A stretch of DNA of 64,000 nt. It comes from Cardinalis cardinalis. Its lineage: Eukaryota; Chordata; Aves; Passeriformes; Cardinalidae. Shown piece after piece: positions 14,581 to 24,564 of the stretch (its first letter is position 1; every line of letters begins with the position of its first letter). Location of the stretch: the NCBI GenBank assembly GCA_014549065.1, contig JACDOX010000023.1, forward strand, positions 294,652 to 358,651, given 5' to 3'. The notes below the pieces were generated by a model that saw only the letters and a program-made list of their open reading frames with translations, made no database searches and had not been told where the DNA came from. Position numbers and translations under genes: made by a program.

Positions 14581-14650
14581 AAGAAAGTTATANGGTGGGA
14601 GCTATAATTTGTTGAGTCGAAATCAACNGTCTTAGTTAGACTAACTTTCT
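14581..14650 (-). pseudogene. trnR: NUMT mitochondrial tRNA-Arg (TCG)
   Basis: The 70 nt piece lies between ND3 and ND4L. The acceptor stem AGAAAGT pairs fully with ACTTTCT, and the anticodon loop contains TTTCGAC with anticodon TCG, the mitochondrial tRNA-Arg. Two isolated N calls (14593, 14628) fall inside it. As part of the nuclear insertion it is not expected to be transcribed as a mitochondrial tRNA. Confidence 0.9.
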
Positions 14651-14651
14651 G

Positions 14652-15002
14652 TTATTCTGCTCATTCTAGTCCGCCTTGTATTCATTCGTATACCAGCCCT
14701 AGGGTAAGGAGGAGGATAAGCACAGAGATCCAGGTTAGGGTAGTGGTGGGGGATTGTAGTTGGGTGGCTCATGGCAGTGGGAGGAGTAGGGCGATTTCTA
14801 GGTCGAATAGGAGGAAAAGGATGGCTACTAGAAAGAAGCGGATTGAGAAAGGGAGTCGAGCGGACCCTAGGGGGTTGAATCCGCATTCATATGGAGATAA
14901 TTTTTCTGAGTCTGGAATTATTTGGGCGAGTCAAAAGTTTAATGCAGTTAGGACGATGCTTAGGCTTAGTGAGAGGGTTAGTATGAATGAGATTATGTTT
15001 AT
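14652..15002 (-). pseudogene. ND3: NUMT ND3, intact in mitochondrial code
   Basis: ND3 is a core membrane subunit of complex I. This copy starts with ATA (15000-15002), runs 116 codons and ends with TAA at 14652-14654, with no frame break when read in the vertebrate mitochondrial code. The conserved loop CGFNPLGSARLPFS and the end EWMQGGLEWAE are both visible. Many birds carry one extra untranslated base in ND3 near this loop, and none is present here. In the nucleus it is dead because TGA Trp codons act as stops. Standard-code open frames over it on either strand (14641-14886, 14743-15021) are out of frame and not genes. Confidence 0.94.
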
Positions 15003-15071
15003 TACTTTTCTCTGGGTTTGAACCAGATTCTAAGGATTGGAAGTCGATTGTAATTAATATACTAGAAGAGT
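15003..15071 (-). pseudogene. trnG: NUMT mitochondrial tRNA-Gly (TCC)
   Basis: This 69 nt piece lies between COX3 and ND3. Its 5' arm ACTCTTC pairs with GAAAAGT with one mismatch in the acceptor stem, and the anticodon loop carries CTTCCAA (anticodon TCC, Gly). The position and sequence fit vertebrate mitochondrial tRNA-Gly. The acceptor mismatch agrees with decay after nuclear transfer. Confidence 0.91.
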
Positions 15072-15414
15072 AAGATCCTCATCAGTAGATAGAAATATAG
15101 AGGAGAAGTCATACGACGTCTACGAAGTGTCAGTATCAGGCAGCTGCCTCGAATCTGAAGTGGTGGTTTGATGTGAAGTGGTATTTGATTAGGCATGAGA
15201 GGCATACTAGTAAGAATGTAGAACCGATAACTACATGGAGGCTGTGGAAACCAGTGGCGACAAAGAATGTTGAGCCGTAGATTCCGTCAGTGATGGAGAA
15301 GGGTGCTTTGTAGTATTCTATGGCTTGTAGGGCGGTGAAGTAGAATCCTAGGAGGACTGTTAGGAGCAAGGCTTGGATTGCTTGTTTTCGGTTGGCTTCT
15401 GTAATACTGTGGTG
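15072..15414 (-). pseudogene. COX3: NUMT COX3, 3' 114 codons
   Basis: COX3 is a core subunit of cytochrome c oxidase. The NUMT begins inside the gene at a His-His-Ser-Ile-Thr-Glu segment and runs to the normal end WYWHFVDVVW...WWGS, finishing in the incomplete T stop codon directly before tRNA-Gly. The frame is continuous in the mitochondrial code except for an AGA at 15154-15156 where a Gly codon is normal. AGA is a stop or unassigned in vertebrate mitochondria. A further Arg to Cys change (CGC to TGC) is typical CpG decay. The 5' half of the gene is absent. Confidence 0.95.
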
Positions 15415-18400
15415 TAAAACTGAGACTGTTTTTTCCTCCCTTCTGCTTTGGATTTGTTCACTTTTCCTAGGAAATAATTAGCACTTCATTTTTTCACTTT
15501 TTACACACAATGTTTGGCATATCTTGGAGTTTGGAATTGAGAGAAAAATTGTTACATCAAATATTGTCATCTTTCTGCTTTCATACAGTCTAGAGGCTGA
15601 GGATGGCCTTGTGATAGTATGGAAGAGTACTATACCAGCACACAGTGTATAAGTCACTGCTGTTTATGTCATCCATGAGGAGTATTCAGCTGCAGAGGAC
15701 TCTAGGAGGCAACACTGTGAGGTCCTCACTTCACCCTCCCCACCCGAAATATTTCGTAGCACATTTGGAATACAAATTTATGCTTTTGAAGTTTGCCCTT
15801 TTACAAATGAAATAGATGAGTGGAACCTGTCCAGACAGTTTTTATTGCAGCAGCACTGCTCCATTATTAATCTCTCTCCAGACACGTCAATTGTTCTCTT
15901 TCCAGATAAGACGATGGCCCTGCACATGGTGGGATAAGAAAGAGAATGGTGCACAACTCCAGCTGCCTCTCACAGCTTCCCACAGTGCCAACAGCTGTAG
16001 TGACTAAAGTACATTTCTGCTATTCCAGTATTGCTTGAGAAGAGTCTGGCTTGGCCACTGGGATCCATTTCAGAGTCATGAACCAGGGACAGGAAGGCAG
16101 ATTCCTGCAGTTTGGGGTAAAGCATTTAAGTTCCTTAAAGAGTCTAGTTTAGACATACCCCTTGCTTAGATATNGCTGCTTTAAGCACTGTGATCTTCCA
16201 GAGAGAGCTTAGGGCATCCCATTCCATACAAGGGGATAGCTCACATTCACCTTCCCTTAGATGCCAGTCTTTCCTTGGGTTTTCTACATGATTGCTATAG
16301 AAACCATTTCAGTTTAGCTTACTTGCTTACATCACAGATATAATTACTTCTCACACTTCACACGAAAATATAAGACTTGAAAAAGTGTATTTTAATATTC
16401 TGGCTTGGGGAAAAAAATACTAAAACACACGGGGGAAAAAAATTACACTGTAAATCTATCTAAAGCAATTCACAGTAGTAATGCAATGTAATTGTTTTCC
16501 AACTATTTGGAGGTTAAATTGGGCCTTTGGCAACCTGATAACTTGAGCAAACAACTTTAAACTAGTCTTAACCTCCCCCCTTCTTTAAATAAAGCTCAAC
16601 TTGTAATATGGAATGTGAATTGTTTTGACTGTTAAACCATTCCAAACTGAAAACCCACTCATCATAAACGTGTTGAAAGAAGAATATATTTCAATAGTGC
16701 GGCAGACTCTTTGAGTACAGTAGAGCAGCAGTCTTCAATCAACTAGACTTTCTTTCCAGAAACAGAAAATGAAAGCCTAAGTGCCATACACATTTTTAAG
16801 TGATTTATCTAAATTGAAGGAACTAACTTTTTTGTGACTGATTATAGCTGCATATAGGAATGGCTATGGATAACAGGTTTCTTTCACTTTTCAAAATGAT
16901 ATATAACAATGTTCCATGCAGAGACCTTCTATTTACACATCTGTTCAGCACCTGCCCATAATTACTTAGTTCATTTTTATTATTGGTCTTGTCACCATAT
17001 TAATGTAGCTGTACATTCAAATTGATTGTAATTGCAAATTTCCTGAAAAAGCTTGGTTTCTGCAAGTATTTAATTAAGCTGATATCCTAAATTAAAAATA
17101 ATTGTGTAACTGTACTCCCCTACAATAATACATACATGTCTCCCTCTACATACAAAATGGATATTCCACATAATTCATACAATATGTGGATTAATATTGT
17201 ATAATTAAAGGTCAGCCTTCAAATAGAAAAGGACAGATAATTAACTTCAGTATTTAGAAACNTGACATATTTCAATTAAGACAGCAATTTGTCATAAACT
17301 TCATAAATTAAGTTATCAGGGACCATGTTAGCAATGTTTTTAATAAATAGAGATGGTGAAAGTAAGCATATTCCTTCTTGTGACATAATTTTCCTTGAGT
17401 AAATGATTTACATAGAAAGCCTTCCATTTCTGGGTAATGAGGTCATATTTAGTATGTCTCTGCAACTACCAATGCTTATTTCCATCTACTGGCTCTGGAC
17501 ATAGTTGGTACCGTCTGCTGAGCCCTTCTCTCTGGTGCACAAAAAAGCCCATGATGCTGCACTTGGAGCCTTCTTTGGGTTTAGGATAAATGAGGAGAGG
17601 AGTTAGTCCCAGCCCAAGNACCTGAACAGCTCCACTCCCAGCAGTGTGCTCCAGGGAAGCTGGAGCACATGCNAGCCTCACTTTCTCCAATGAGTCTGAT
17701 CCTGGTAGCAAAGACATCACAGACATCAGCAATCTGGACACATCGCTGAGTGGTTGCTGAGGCAGAACTCTGGTGGATTGGCACAATGACACAAAACTAC
17801 ATTTTAAGAATTAATTTCCTCTCGTGGGAGAACAGTGATACTTTTAGAGTTTCCTGTTGAAAGTGTAACCAAAACTCCTAGAGTACTCTACCTGAGGGAC
17901 AGTCAAGTATTGTCACTATAAAGGTTTCTAGAGCTGTAGTCCAAAATATGCTCCCCAGAAACCCAAAGCTGCCTTTGATTTTTCCCAGCTCTTCCGTGAG
18001 GCTGTGTCAGCCCATGGAGTTTGGTGGAGCCTGGGAAGGAAAAGCAACATAGGTGAACTGACTGAAAAACAGTCAAGTTTTGGTCACAGGCCTGCTGGAC
18101 TGCTTTCAACAGAATCATCAAATTCACAACTTCTCCACAGAACATTTAGTTTCCGTGAGCGAGCCTTTTCTCTTGGAAGGTATCCAAAATGTTTGCTCTA
18201 ACACTGATCATGCTTATCTTGAAGCAAACTGTAGGNTCTGTATTCCACAATGGCTGAGTTAATCCATTCAGAAACACTAATGCCAATGAATATATATCCA
18301 CTGAACAGCAGAGCTAGGATCTGGAATTTGAACTCTCATAATTCAAAGAAAATGTGAAACAGGCTTTTGATTTGATCCACTGTCGCTGTAAGAACTGAGA

Positions 18401-19189
18401 ATGAAATACTGCTCCTAGCTCTGATCCAAACCATTCNAAGTCCAGTGGTTGCTCTTAGAATTTGATATGAACTCTTAGTAAAATTTTGTCAGCAATAAAT
18501 GTGTTCAGATTTTTTGTGTGTGAGGTTAGGATATATAGCAATAGGTGATTATGTTTCCTATGCAGTACACATCCTGAATCTCAGCTCTGACCTCAGTCCG
18601 GCTTTCTGAGAATGCTACTGATATTACAATCAAAAAAAAACCAGTTGTAAATGTTATCTAAATGATCACTATTCCATCTGAAAGGAAATGGCTGCAGGAA
18701 TTTCTGTTTCCTGTCATTTCTTGCCTCAATTCTTTGAGTGTGTCCATAGAAAAGTTTCACTGAAACTGAACGGCATCCATATATGAGGACAAGTTCATGC
18801 CCAAGTGTCCAGCCACATATCCAGGGTATTGTTGATGGGTTATTGCAGTGAGGGACAGAAGAAAGGAAAACATGAGAAGAGGGTTGGCTTTCCAGCTTGG
18901 AAGACCATCATCTTCCCCTCCATCATTGGCTNCCTTCAGTGTTTCTCCATGTGCAACATCAAGTTGAAAACGAGGAGCAGAAAGATTTATTTGTCTTGGC
19001 AGTTTCCTGTCTTCTCTGTTACTTACTTCACGTAGGATGAACATAGTTTTGGGATCCTAATCCTATAACAAGATCCTAAGGCTCTGAAAGCATACTGTGT
19101 CTCCAGCTTTCCTTGCTTACCTTACATTTCTGAACATACACTCTCTGTTTCACATCAGGGTTTTTGTTGGGTAAATCTTGACCTGTTGA
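15415..19189. other. AT-rich intergenic DNA, no gene
   Basis: No coding exon or known repeat is recognised. The part at about 16380-17300 is AT-rich and dense in homeodomain-type cores (ATTA, TAATTA, TTTAATTAAG), with few ambiguous bases. It could hold a conserved regulatory element of the SIX2 landscape, but sequence alone cannot show this. Confidence 0.5.
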
Positions 19190-19203
19190 GAGGGGAAAAA
19201 AAG

Positions 19204-19988
19204 NNNNNNNNNNNNNNNNNNNNNNNNNNNNNNNNNNNNNNNNNNNNNNNNNNNNNNNNNNNNNNNNNNNNNNNNNNNNNNNNNNNNNNNNNNNNNNNNN
19301 NNNNNNNNNNNNNNNNNNNNNNNNNNNNNNNNNNNNNNNNNNNNNNNNNNNNNNNNNNNNNNNNNNNNNNNNNNNNNNNNNNNNNNNNNNNNNNNNNNNN
19401 NNNNNNNNNNNNNNNNNNNNNNNNNNNNNNNNNNNNNNNNNNNNNNNNNNNNNNNNNNNNNNNNNNNNNNNNNNNNNNNNNNNNNNNNNNNNNNNNNNNN
19501 NNNNNNNNNNNNNNNNNNNNNNNNNNNNNNNNNNNNNNNNNNNNNNNNNNNNNNNNNNNNNNNNNNNNNNNNNNNNNNNNNNNNNNNNNNNNNNNNNNNN
19601 NNNNNNNNNNNNNNNNNNNNNNNNNNNNNNNNNNNNNNNNNNNNNNNNNNNNNNNNNNNNNNNNNNNNNNNNNNNNNNNNNNNNNNNNNNNNNNNNNNNN
19701 NNNNNNNNNNNNNNNNNNNNNNNNNNNNNNNNNNNNNNNNNNNNNNNNNNNNNNNNNNNNNNNNNNNNNNNNNNNNNNNNNNNNNNNNNNNNNNNNNNNN
19801 NNNNNNNNNNNNNNNNNNNNNNNNNNNNNNNNNNNNNNNNNNNNNNNNNNNNNNNNNNNNNNNNNNNNNNNNNNNNNNNNNNNNNNNNNNNNNNNNNNNN
19901 NNNNNNNNNNNNNNNNNNNNNNNNNNNNNNNNNNNNNNNNNNNNNNNNNNNNNNNNNNNNNNNNNNNNNNNNNNNNNNNNNNNNNNNN
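19204..19988. other. Assembly gap (785 N) in GAAA tract
   Basis: A run of N fills this interval. The left side ends in a purine run (gaggggaaaaaaag) and the right side opens straight into a pure GAAA tract, so the missing sequence is probably the same microsatellite or its immediate flank. The real length is unknown. Long open frames that appear to cross it are artefacts of N. Confidence 0.97.
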
Positions 19989-20083
<95 letters not shown>

Positions 20084-20150
20084 GAAAGAAAAGAAAGAAA
20101 GAAAGAAAGAAAAGAAAGAAAGAAAGAAAGAAAGAAAGAGAAAGAAAAAG
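19989..20150 (+). repeat. (GAAA)n microsatellite
   Basis: About 160 bp of AAAG/GAAA tetranucleotide repeat are visible, with a few interruptions (gagaaagaaaag) toward the right end. It continues into the gap on its left. The strand bias (all purine on the + strand) is a known cause of sequencing drop-out. Confidence 0.98.
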
Positions 20151-20990
20151 ATGGATGTAATTTTGTAATTTTCTGGTAAATGTTCGCAGCTGGTTTTGTT
20201 ACAAAATTACCAACTTGAACTAGAAGCTGATGTTTTCTTTGTCTGGATGGTGCATCTGAATCATGGGTGTCCTGAAATGAAATCAAATGGGAATTGTCGC
20301 ATGTTCAGGGATGATATTTGTTCTGGCATTCTCTGTTGTCCACATATTCACATTAGGCTAATTTTTCCTATTTCTGCATTGCCATATACTTGGCAGGTAC
20401 AGCAAAATAAACAGTAGCATAGTTAATCAATCCAATCTTGTTGGAAAGAGACTGAAAGGAGACCTTCGTTGTTGTGGAAACCTAGCATGGACAGAAAACC
20501 CCACACCTCTCTTTGCCAACAAGAATTGGTTGGAAATTGAGTGAATTGGGAAATTATAGCTATAAATACACTTATGAATTACTCACACACTCTCACAAAA
20601 CATTTTTATTAACATCCAAAATTAAAAAGTGATAGAAGTTCAAGCACAAGCTTAAAATGAAGCATATGATTAAATGCATATTCTCTTTGGGAGGTATTAA
20701 TAGAAGTCTGCTTTTTTGCTGTTTTGNCTGTTACACTGCCAGGGGAGCTTATGCTCTAAACCAAAAGGACAGAGGGCTTTCTGTAAGGCAAGAGGTTTAT
20801 TTCACCTTTATCTACAGTAAAGATCATGGAGATATAAGATGNCTGCCTCCTGCAGACGAAAATTATGGATCTGCTTCTTATCTGCCATTCCAAGTTCATG
20901 AAATTGAGGACAATAGATCATTTCTCTTACAGCTTTTTCCTTCCACTCAGTGCTGCCAGAAAAGTGTGATAACTCATTGTGACCTGATTG

Positions 20991-21022
20991 TGATCTGATA
21001 GCTTCAGGCAGCTATCAGATCA
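20991..21022. repeat. 13-bp perfect inverted repeat, 6-nt loop
   Basis: The arms TGATCTGATAGCT (20991-21003) and AGCTATCAGATCA (21010-21022) are exact reverse complements around the loop TCAGGC. Outer arms ACCTGAT (20982-20988) and ATCAGGT (21034-21040) extend an imperfect palindrome to about 60 bp. No T-run terminator or known non-coding RNA box is attached. It may be a chance palindrome, part of a degraded inverted-repeat element or a small RNA hairpin. Confidence 0.85.
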
Positions 21023-23364
21023 ACCGAACACAGATCAGGTGATCCCAAATACTGGAAGGTAATGCAATGTCTCATAGAGTGTATAGCTCTATGTCTGTGG
21101 GAAGTAAAGATTTGTCTGAGTAGAAGTGATCTTGANGTAGACCCTAACTTGTAACCATGGCTCAGTCTCTCTCATGAGCCCACATCGTCTGGATCCTGTT
21201 CCAGGACGTTTGAGTGGTGGGGAATTGTGTGAGGTTGCATTTCTGTGTGGTAAACGTCTTCTCTAAGATCTGTCTAAGAGATAGGAAAGTTCTCAGCATT
21301 CAGTACTTCTATAACATTAAAAACAACTTCACCCAAAGGAGATGCCATTCCCATACAGCAATTTGTACCAGGAAAAGGTTTTGTCCTACTGCCCACGTCA
21401 GGTGTGTAGTCCTAACCACACTTTTGTGCCTCTGAGCCTCTGCCCCAGACTTGGCTGGGGAAGGGATCCTGCCAAGGAGCAGAGCTCCAATTGCTTTCCC
21501 TTCTCCCTGATCAGGTGGTGGGAAAAGATGAGGTAACAGATAAGGCTCTTGGTCATTACATCACCTCTCTCTCTCTTCATCTTCTCTCTTCCTCTCTTGG
21601 CCAGGGGTTACTGAAAGGGAGCAGAGGGGGAAATGCCCTGGAGCTCAGCCCTGGTCAGCAAAGAGGAGGGAAGTTCTCTGAGTGGGATTTCCATTGCAAA
21701 AAGCATGTTGGGTAATGGAGGGGATGGGGAGGGGATTGCCCCACAAGAGCCAGGTGAGGGACAGGTACATAGCCAGGAGGAGCCACCTCCCTGTAACCCC
21801 CTCCACAGGCTTATCCCCTCATGGTTGCTCTGGAGAGAAATTTAAAGTGCTACTCTGGACAACCCAGANATGTTCAGTTCAGCCTCAAGAAGGTGGCATT
21901 GTTCCAGTTCAGCACAGCTTCAGGCAGAAAAGGATTGCCTTGTCCCTTTAAATTGACAGTCTAATGTGGCCATGATTTAAGCTGCAGGAAACAGCATCTC
22001 CTTACAACACTTCATGCAGAAGAACACGTTAGTAATTAGAACAAATGTATAATTTCAAGGATACACTGCTACCCCACATCACTGATAGGAGCTGTATCTT
22101 TCAGGAATGCCCCATGTATTTGCCATTGGATGCGACCAATGGTTTTTCTGGCTATGGTGAGAACACCAAATGCTTGAAGGGCTCATCCATGTTGATGAGC
22201 ATGACCCTGCTTAGCCCACAGCCAAGTCCATGCAGCACAAACACTGAACTATCACCTTCACTCTTCCCAAGCACTGTGCCCAGCAAATCTGGACACAATG
22301 CTACAAGAGCCACCTCAGAGATTCCCAGGCCCAGATTTTCCCAGAAACTCACTTTGGCTCATGGAGCCACATTCACTGNTTTGGAGGGTGCTGCTTCCTC
22401 CGCCAGCCATTTCCAGGTGCCAGTGACACTGATTTAGTGCCCTTTTNTGTCATTCTCCCAGTGCTGAGAATCTGACACCACCAATATTTCTNAAATGGCA
22501 CAATGCAACATATTAAGAGACAAGGGGAAATTTGAGTGCCTGTGTTGCAGTTTGATAAAGAGCTATCTTACTAATATAAGAACTTGCCAACACACTACAG
22601 AGTCCACCAGTGTTTGAATCTGGGGCAGAGGAGCAGGAGAGGGACATGTGTTAGATTGAAAATATAAACCCTTAGACATGAAGAGTGGGAGGATGTGGGA
22701 CTATATCTCTGTGACATCTTGGTCAGTCTTGGCAAGAAACCTTTCCCATTTCTGTACTTTTACTGTTCTTGAAATCCAGTGAGAAGCTAATTAAAATTAA
22801 TGGAGAAATAAAATGTTGGGGGAAAGCAAGGCAATGTAAAAATAGAAACGCTAACGCAAGAAAATATTAGGTCTCCGTGAACTCTCTTAAAATGCATTTT
22901 TTTTCAAATTAAGATGTCAAAATACTGCTCTGGGACTTTCAGAAGTCTTCAGAGTATAATATATTTAAAAGACTGTGACAATGTTACAAAATAATGAATT
23001 TTATTTGACTTTTACCTCAGCAGAGCTGGAATCAGTAGCCAATACATAATCAGCTTCCCCATTAATCTCTTTACCCCAACAGTCTCTGAAGCAGGAAACG
23101 TTCTGGCCAATGTTCAGAGGATGTGATGATGGAGCAGAGGTCCTAAGTGTTTTGGTACCCACAAAAATCACTTTCCAAAGCTGTTCCACTTGGTATGTTC
23201 ATGCCATTTAGTGCAGAGTGGGCAGCAGGAGCTGAAAGGATTTTTTCCATGTGGGATGTAACACACTCTGTAGCAAATCTGCTTAAAACTTGATTGTGCA
23301 ATACGGCTCTAGTTGTCTTTTAATTCCACCCTGACTCATGACACCATTAGGAGGGGGAAAAGAG

Positions 23365-23385
23365 AAAAAAAAAAAAAAAAAAAAA
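23365..23385 (+). repeat. Poly(A) run, 21 bp
   Basis: There are 21 consecutive A bases preceded by gaaaagag. No AATAAA or retrocopy body is seen upstream, so I treat it as simple sequence and not the tail of a processed pseudogene. Confidence 0.9.
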
Positions 23386-24504
23386 GAAAGCTAAGCAGTT
23401 TTCAGTTTTTAAAAAAATAATGTTTCAGACTCTGCTATGCACTCATCATAAATACATCATTATGTGATGGAGTCACTATTGGACAAGGTAAATTGGAGTG
23501 CATTAACCATGTTTTTCTATGGCTTAGCTTGTACCTTTTCTCTTTTCCAATGTTTGTTTAGAAGATAATTGCGACCACTTGACACATTTGTACCCTTGAG
23601 TTATTGATACAGGTTTTTAAGCCATAGGAACATAGTTGAGATCAGCAAATATTTAGTGAGATTCTTGTCAGAGAGGATTTTAAGCAAAAAGCTCATAGAA
23701 ACTTTGTTGCTTCATATAGGTCAAAAATCTTTACAAAAATAGGTGTTTAGTTAATGAAATCCGTACAACTCAAGGACACGTGAGCAATGAACTGTCATTA
23801 AATTACCCCTAGTAGATGGATAGAAAAAAAAGTCCTGCAATGTTATTGCAAGGGTGTGTTGAGGGCACCAAGAGCATGAAAGAACCTAATAGTTCCCACC
23901 CCAATACACCTCATGAGTCAAACTTAACCAATTGTTTATGTCCTCTGGAGTCACCTGGGTGCCTGGTGCCATCACAAGTTCCTGTATGCTATAGGCGCAA
24001 CCCAGGCCATGGGTGGCTGTCTTAGGCACACCGCTGCCCTTACTAGGACCCTTGTGCTCCCCAAATTCCACCACAGATAGATTTTTCTCTTCATGACAGG
24101 CTGGGGACGCAACTTTGAAGAGTGCAGTGGAAGGCTTGCGCTTCTTGACCATAAACTTCAGCTATCAGTTGCAATAAAGACAAAAATGATCTTGTTTAAC
24201 ATGATTCAACTGAGATTAACACTTGATCAAATTATTTGCTGGAAGCTTCTGAATTCATGTAGTTAACCATGTTTTGAANATAACTGAAATGCATCTGTGA
24301 ACTACTTAGAAACGCTTCTGCATTTACATGAAGCAATCTACAAAAAGCTACTAGTTAATAGCTGTAGTTATGAACTTTGATTCCAAGTGAGAAACTATTT
24401 CAATCAAGTCACTAAGGCATAGACAAATAGTGGAATGGGTAACTTATTTATTTCTTAATCCAGAGAGATTTCAGAGGTCATGCAAGATGATACAGTTTTT
24501 GGAG

Positions 24505-24564
24505 ATGAATCATGGGCAAATATAAAGACAGATTTGTCCATGAATCATAGACAAATATAAAGAC
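24505..24564 (+). repeat. 35-bp imperfect tandem duplication
   Basis: The segment beginning ATGAATCATGGGCAAATATA at 24505 recurs as ATGAATCATAGACAAATATA at 24540, a period of 35 bp with two visible differences over about 25 bp. It is a local duplication without coding meaning. Confidence 0.85.

Larger units (their letters stand above)
13895..15414 (-). other. NUMT: nuclear copy of mitochondrial DNA (ND4 to COX3)
   Basis: Read on the minus strand, the order is the end of COX3, tRNA-Gly, ND3, tRNA-Arg, ND4L and the start of ND4, exactly the vertebrate mitochondrial order and spacing. Reading frames make sense only with the vertebrate mitochondrial code (TGA as Trp, ATA as Met). Ordinary nuclear-looking sequence lies on both sides, so this is one continuous piece of about 1.5 kb moved into the chromosome. 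Lesions prove it is not functional mtDNA: an AGA codon in COX3 (15154-15156), an AGG codon in ND4L (14532-14534) and a one-base deletion in ND4L near 14365. Several changes are C to T or G to A at former CpG sites, the decay expected after transfer to a methylated nuclear genome. Junctions are placed where similarity to the genes stops. Confidence 0.96.

Noticed and set aside
14641..15021. Standard-code open frames over the ND3 region
   Set aside because: They are out of frame with ND3, which is read on the minus strand in mitochondrial code.
19150..20286. Open frames of 324 and 378 residues across the N gap
   Set aside because: They consist almost entirely of N plus a GAAA repeat, which cannot hold stops in those frames. 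They carry no coding information.
23200..23385. Processed pseudogene ending in the A run
   Set aside because: No AATAAA, open frame or target-site duplication is seen before the A run.
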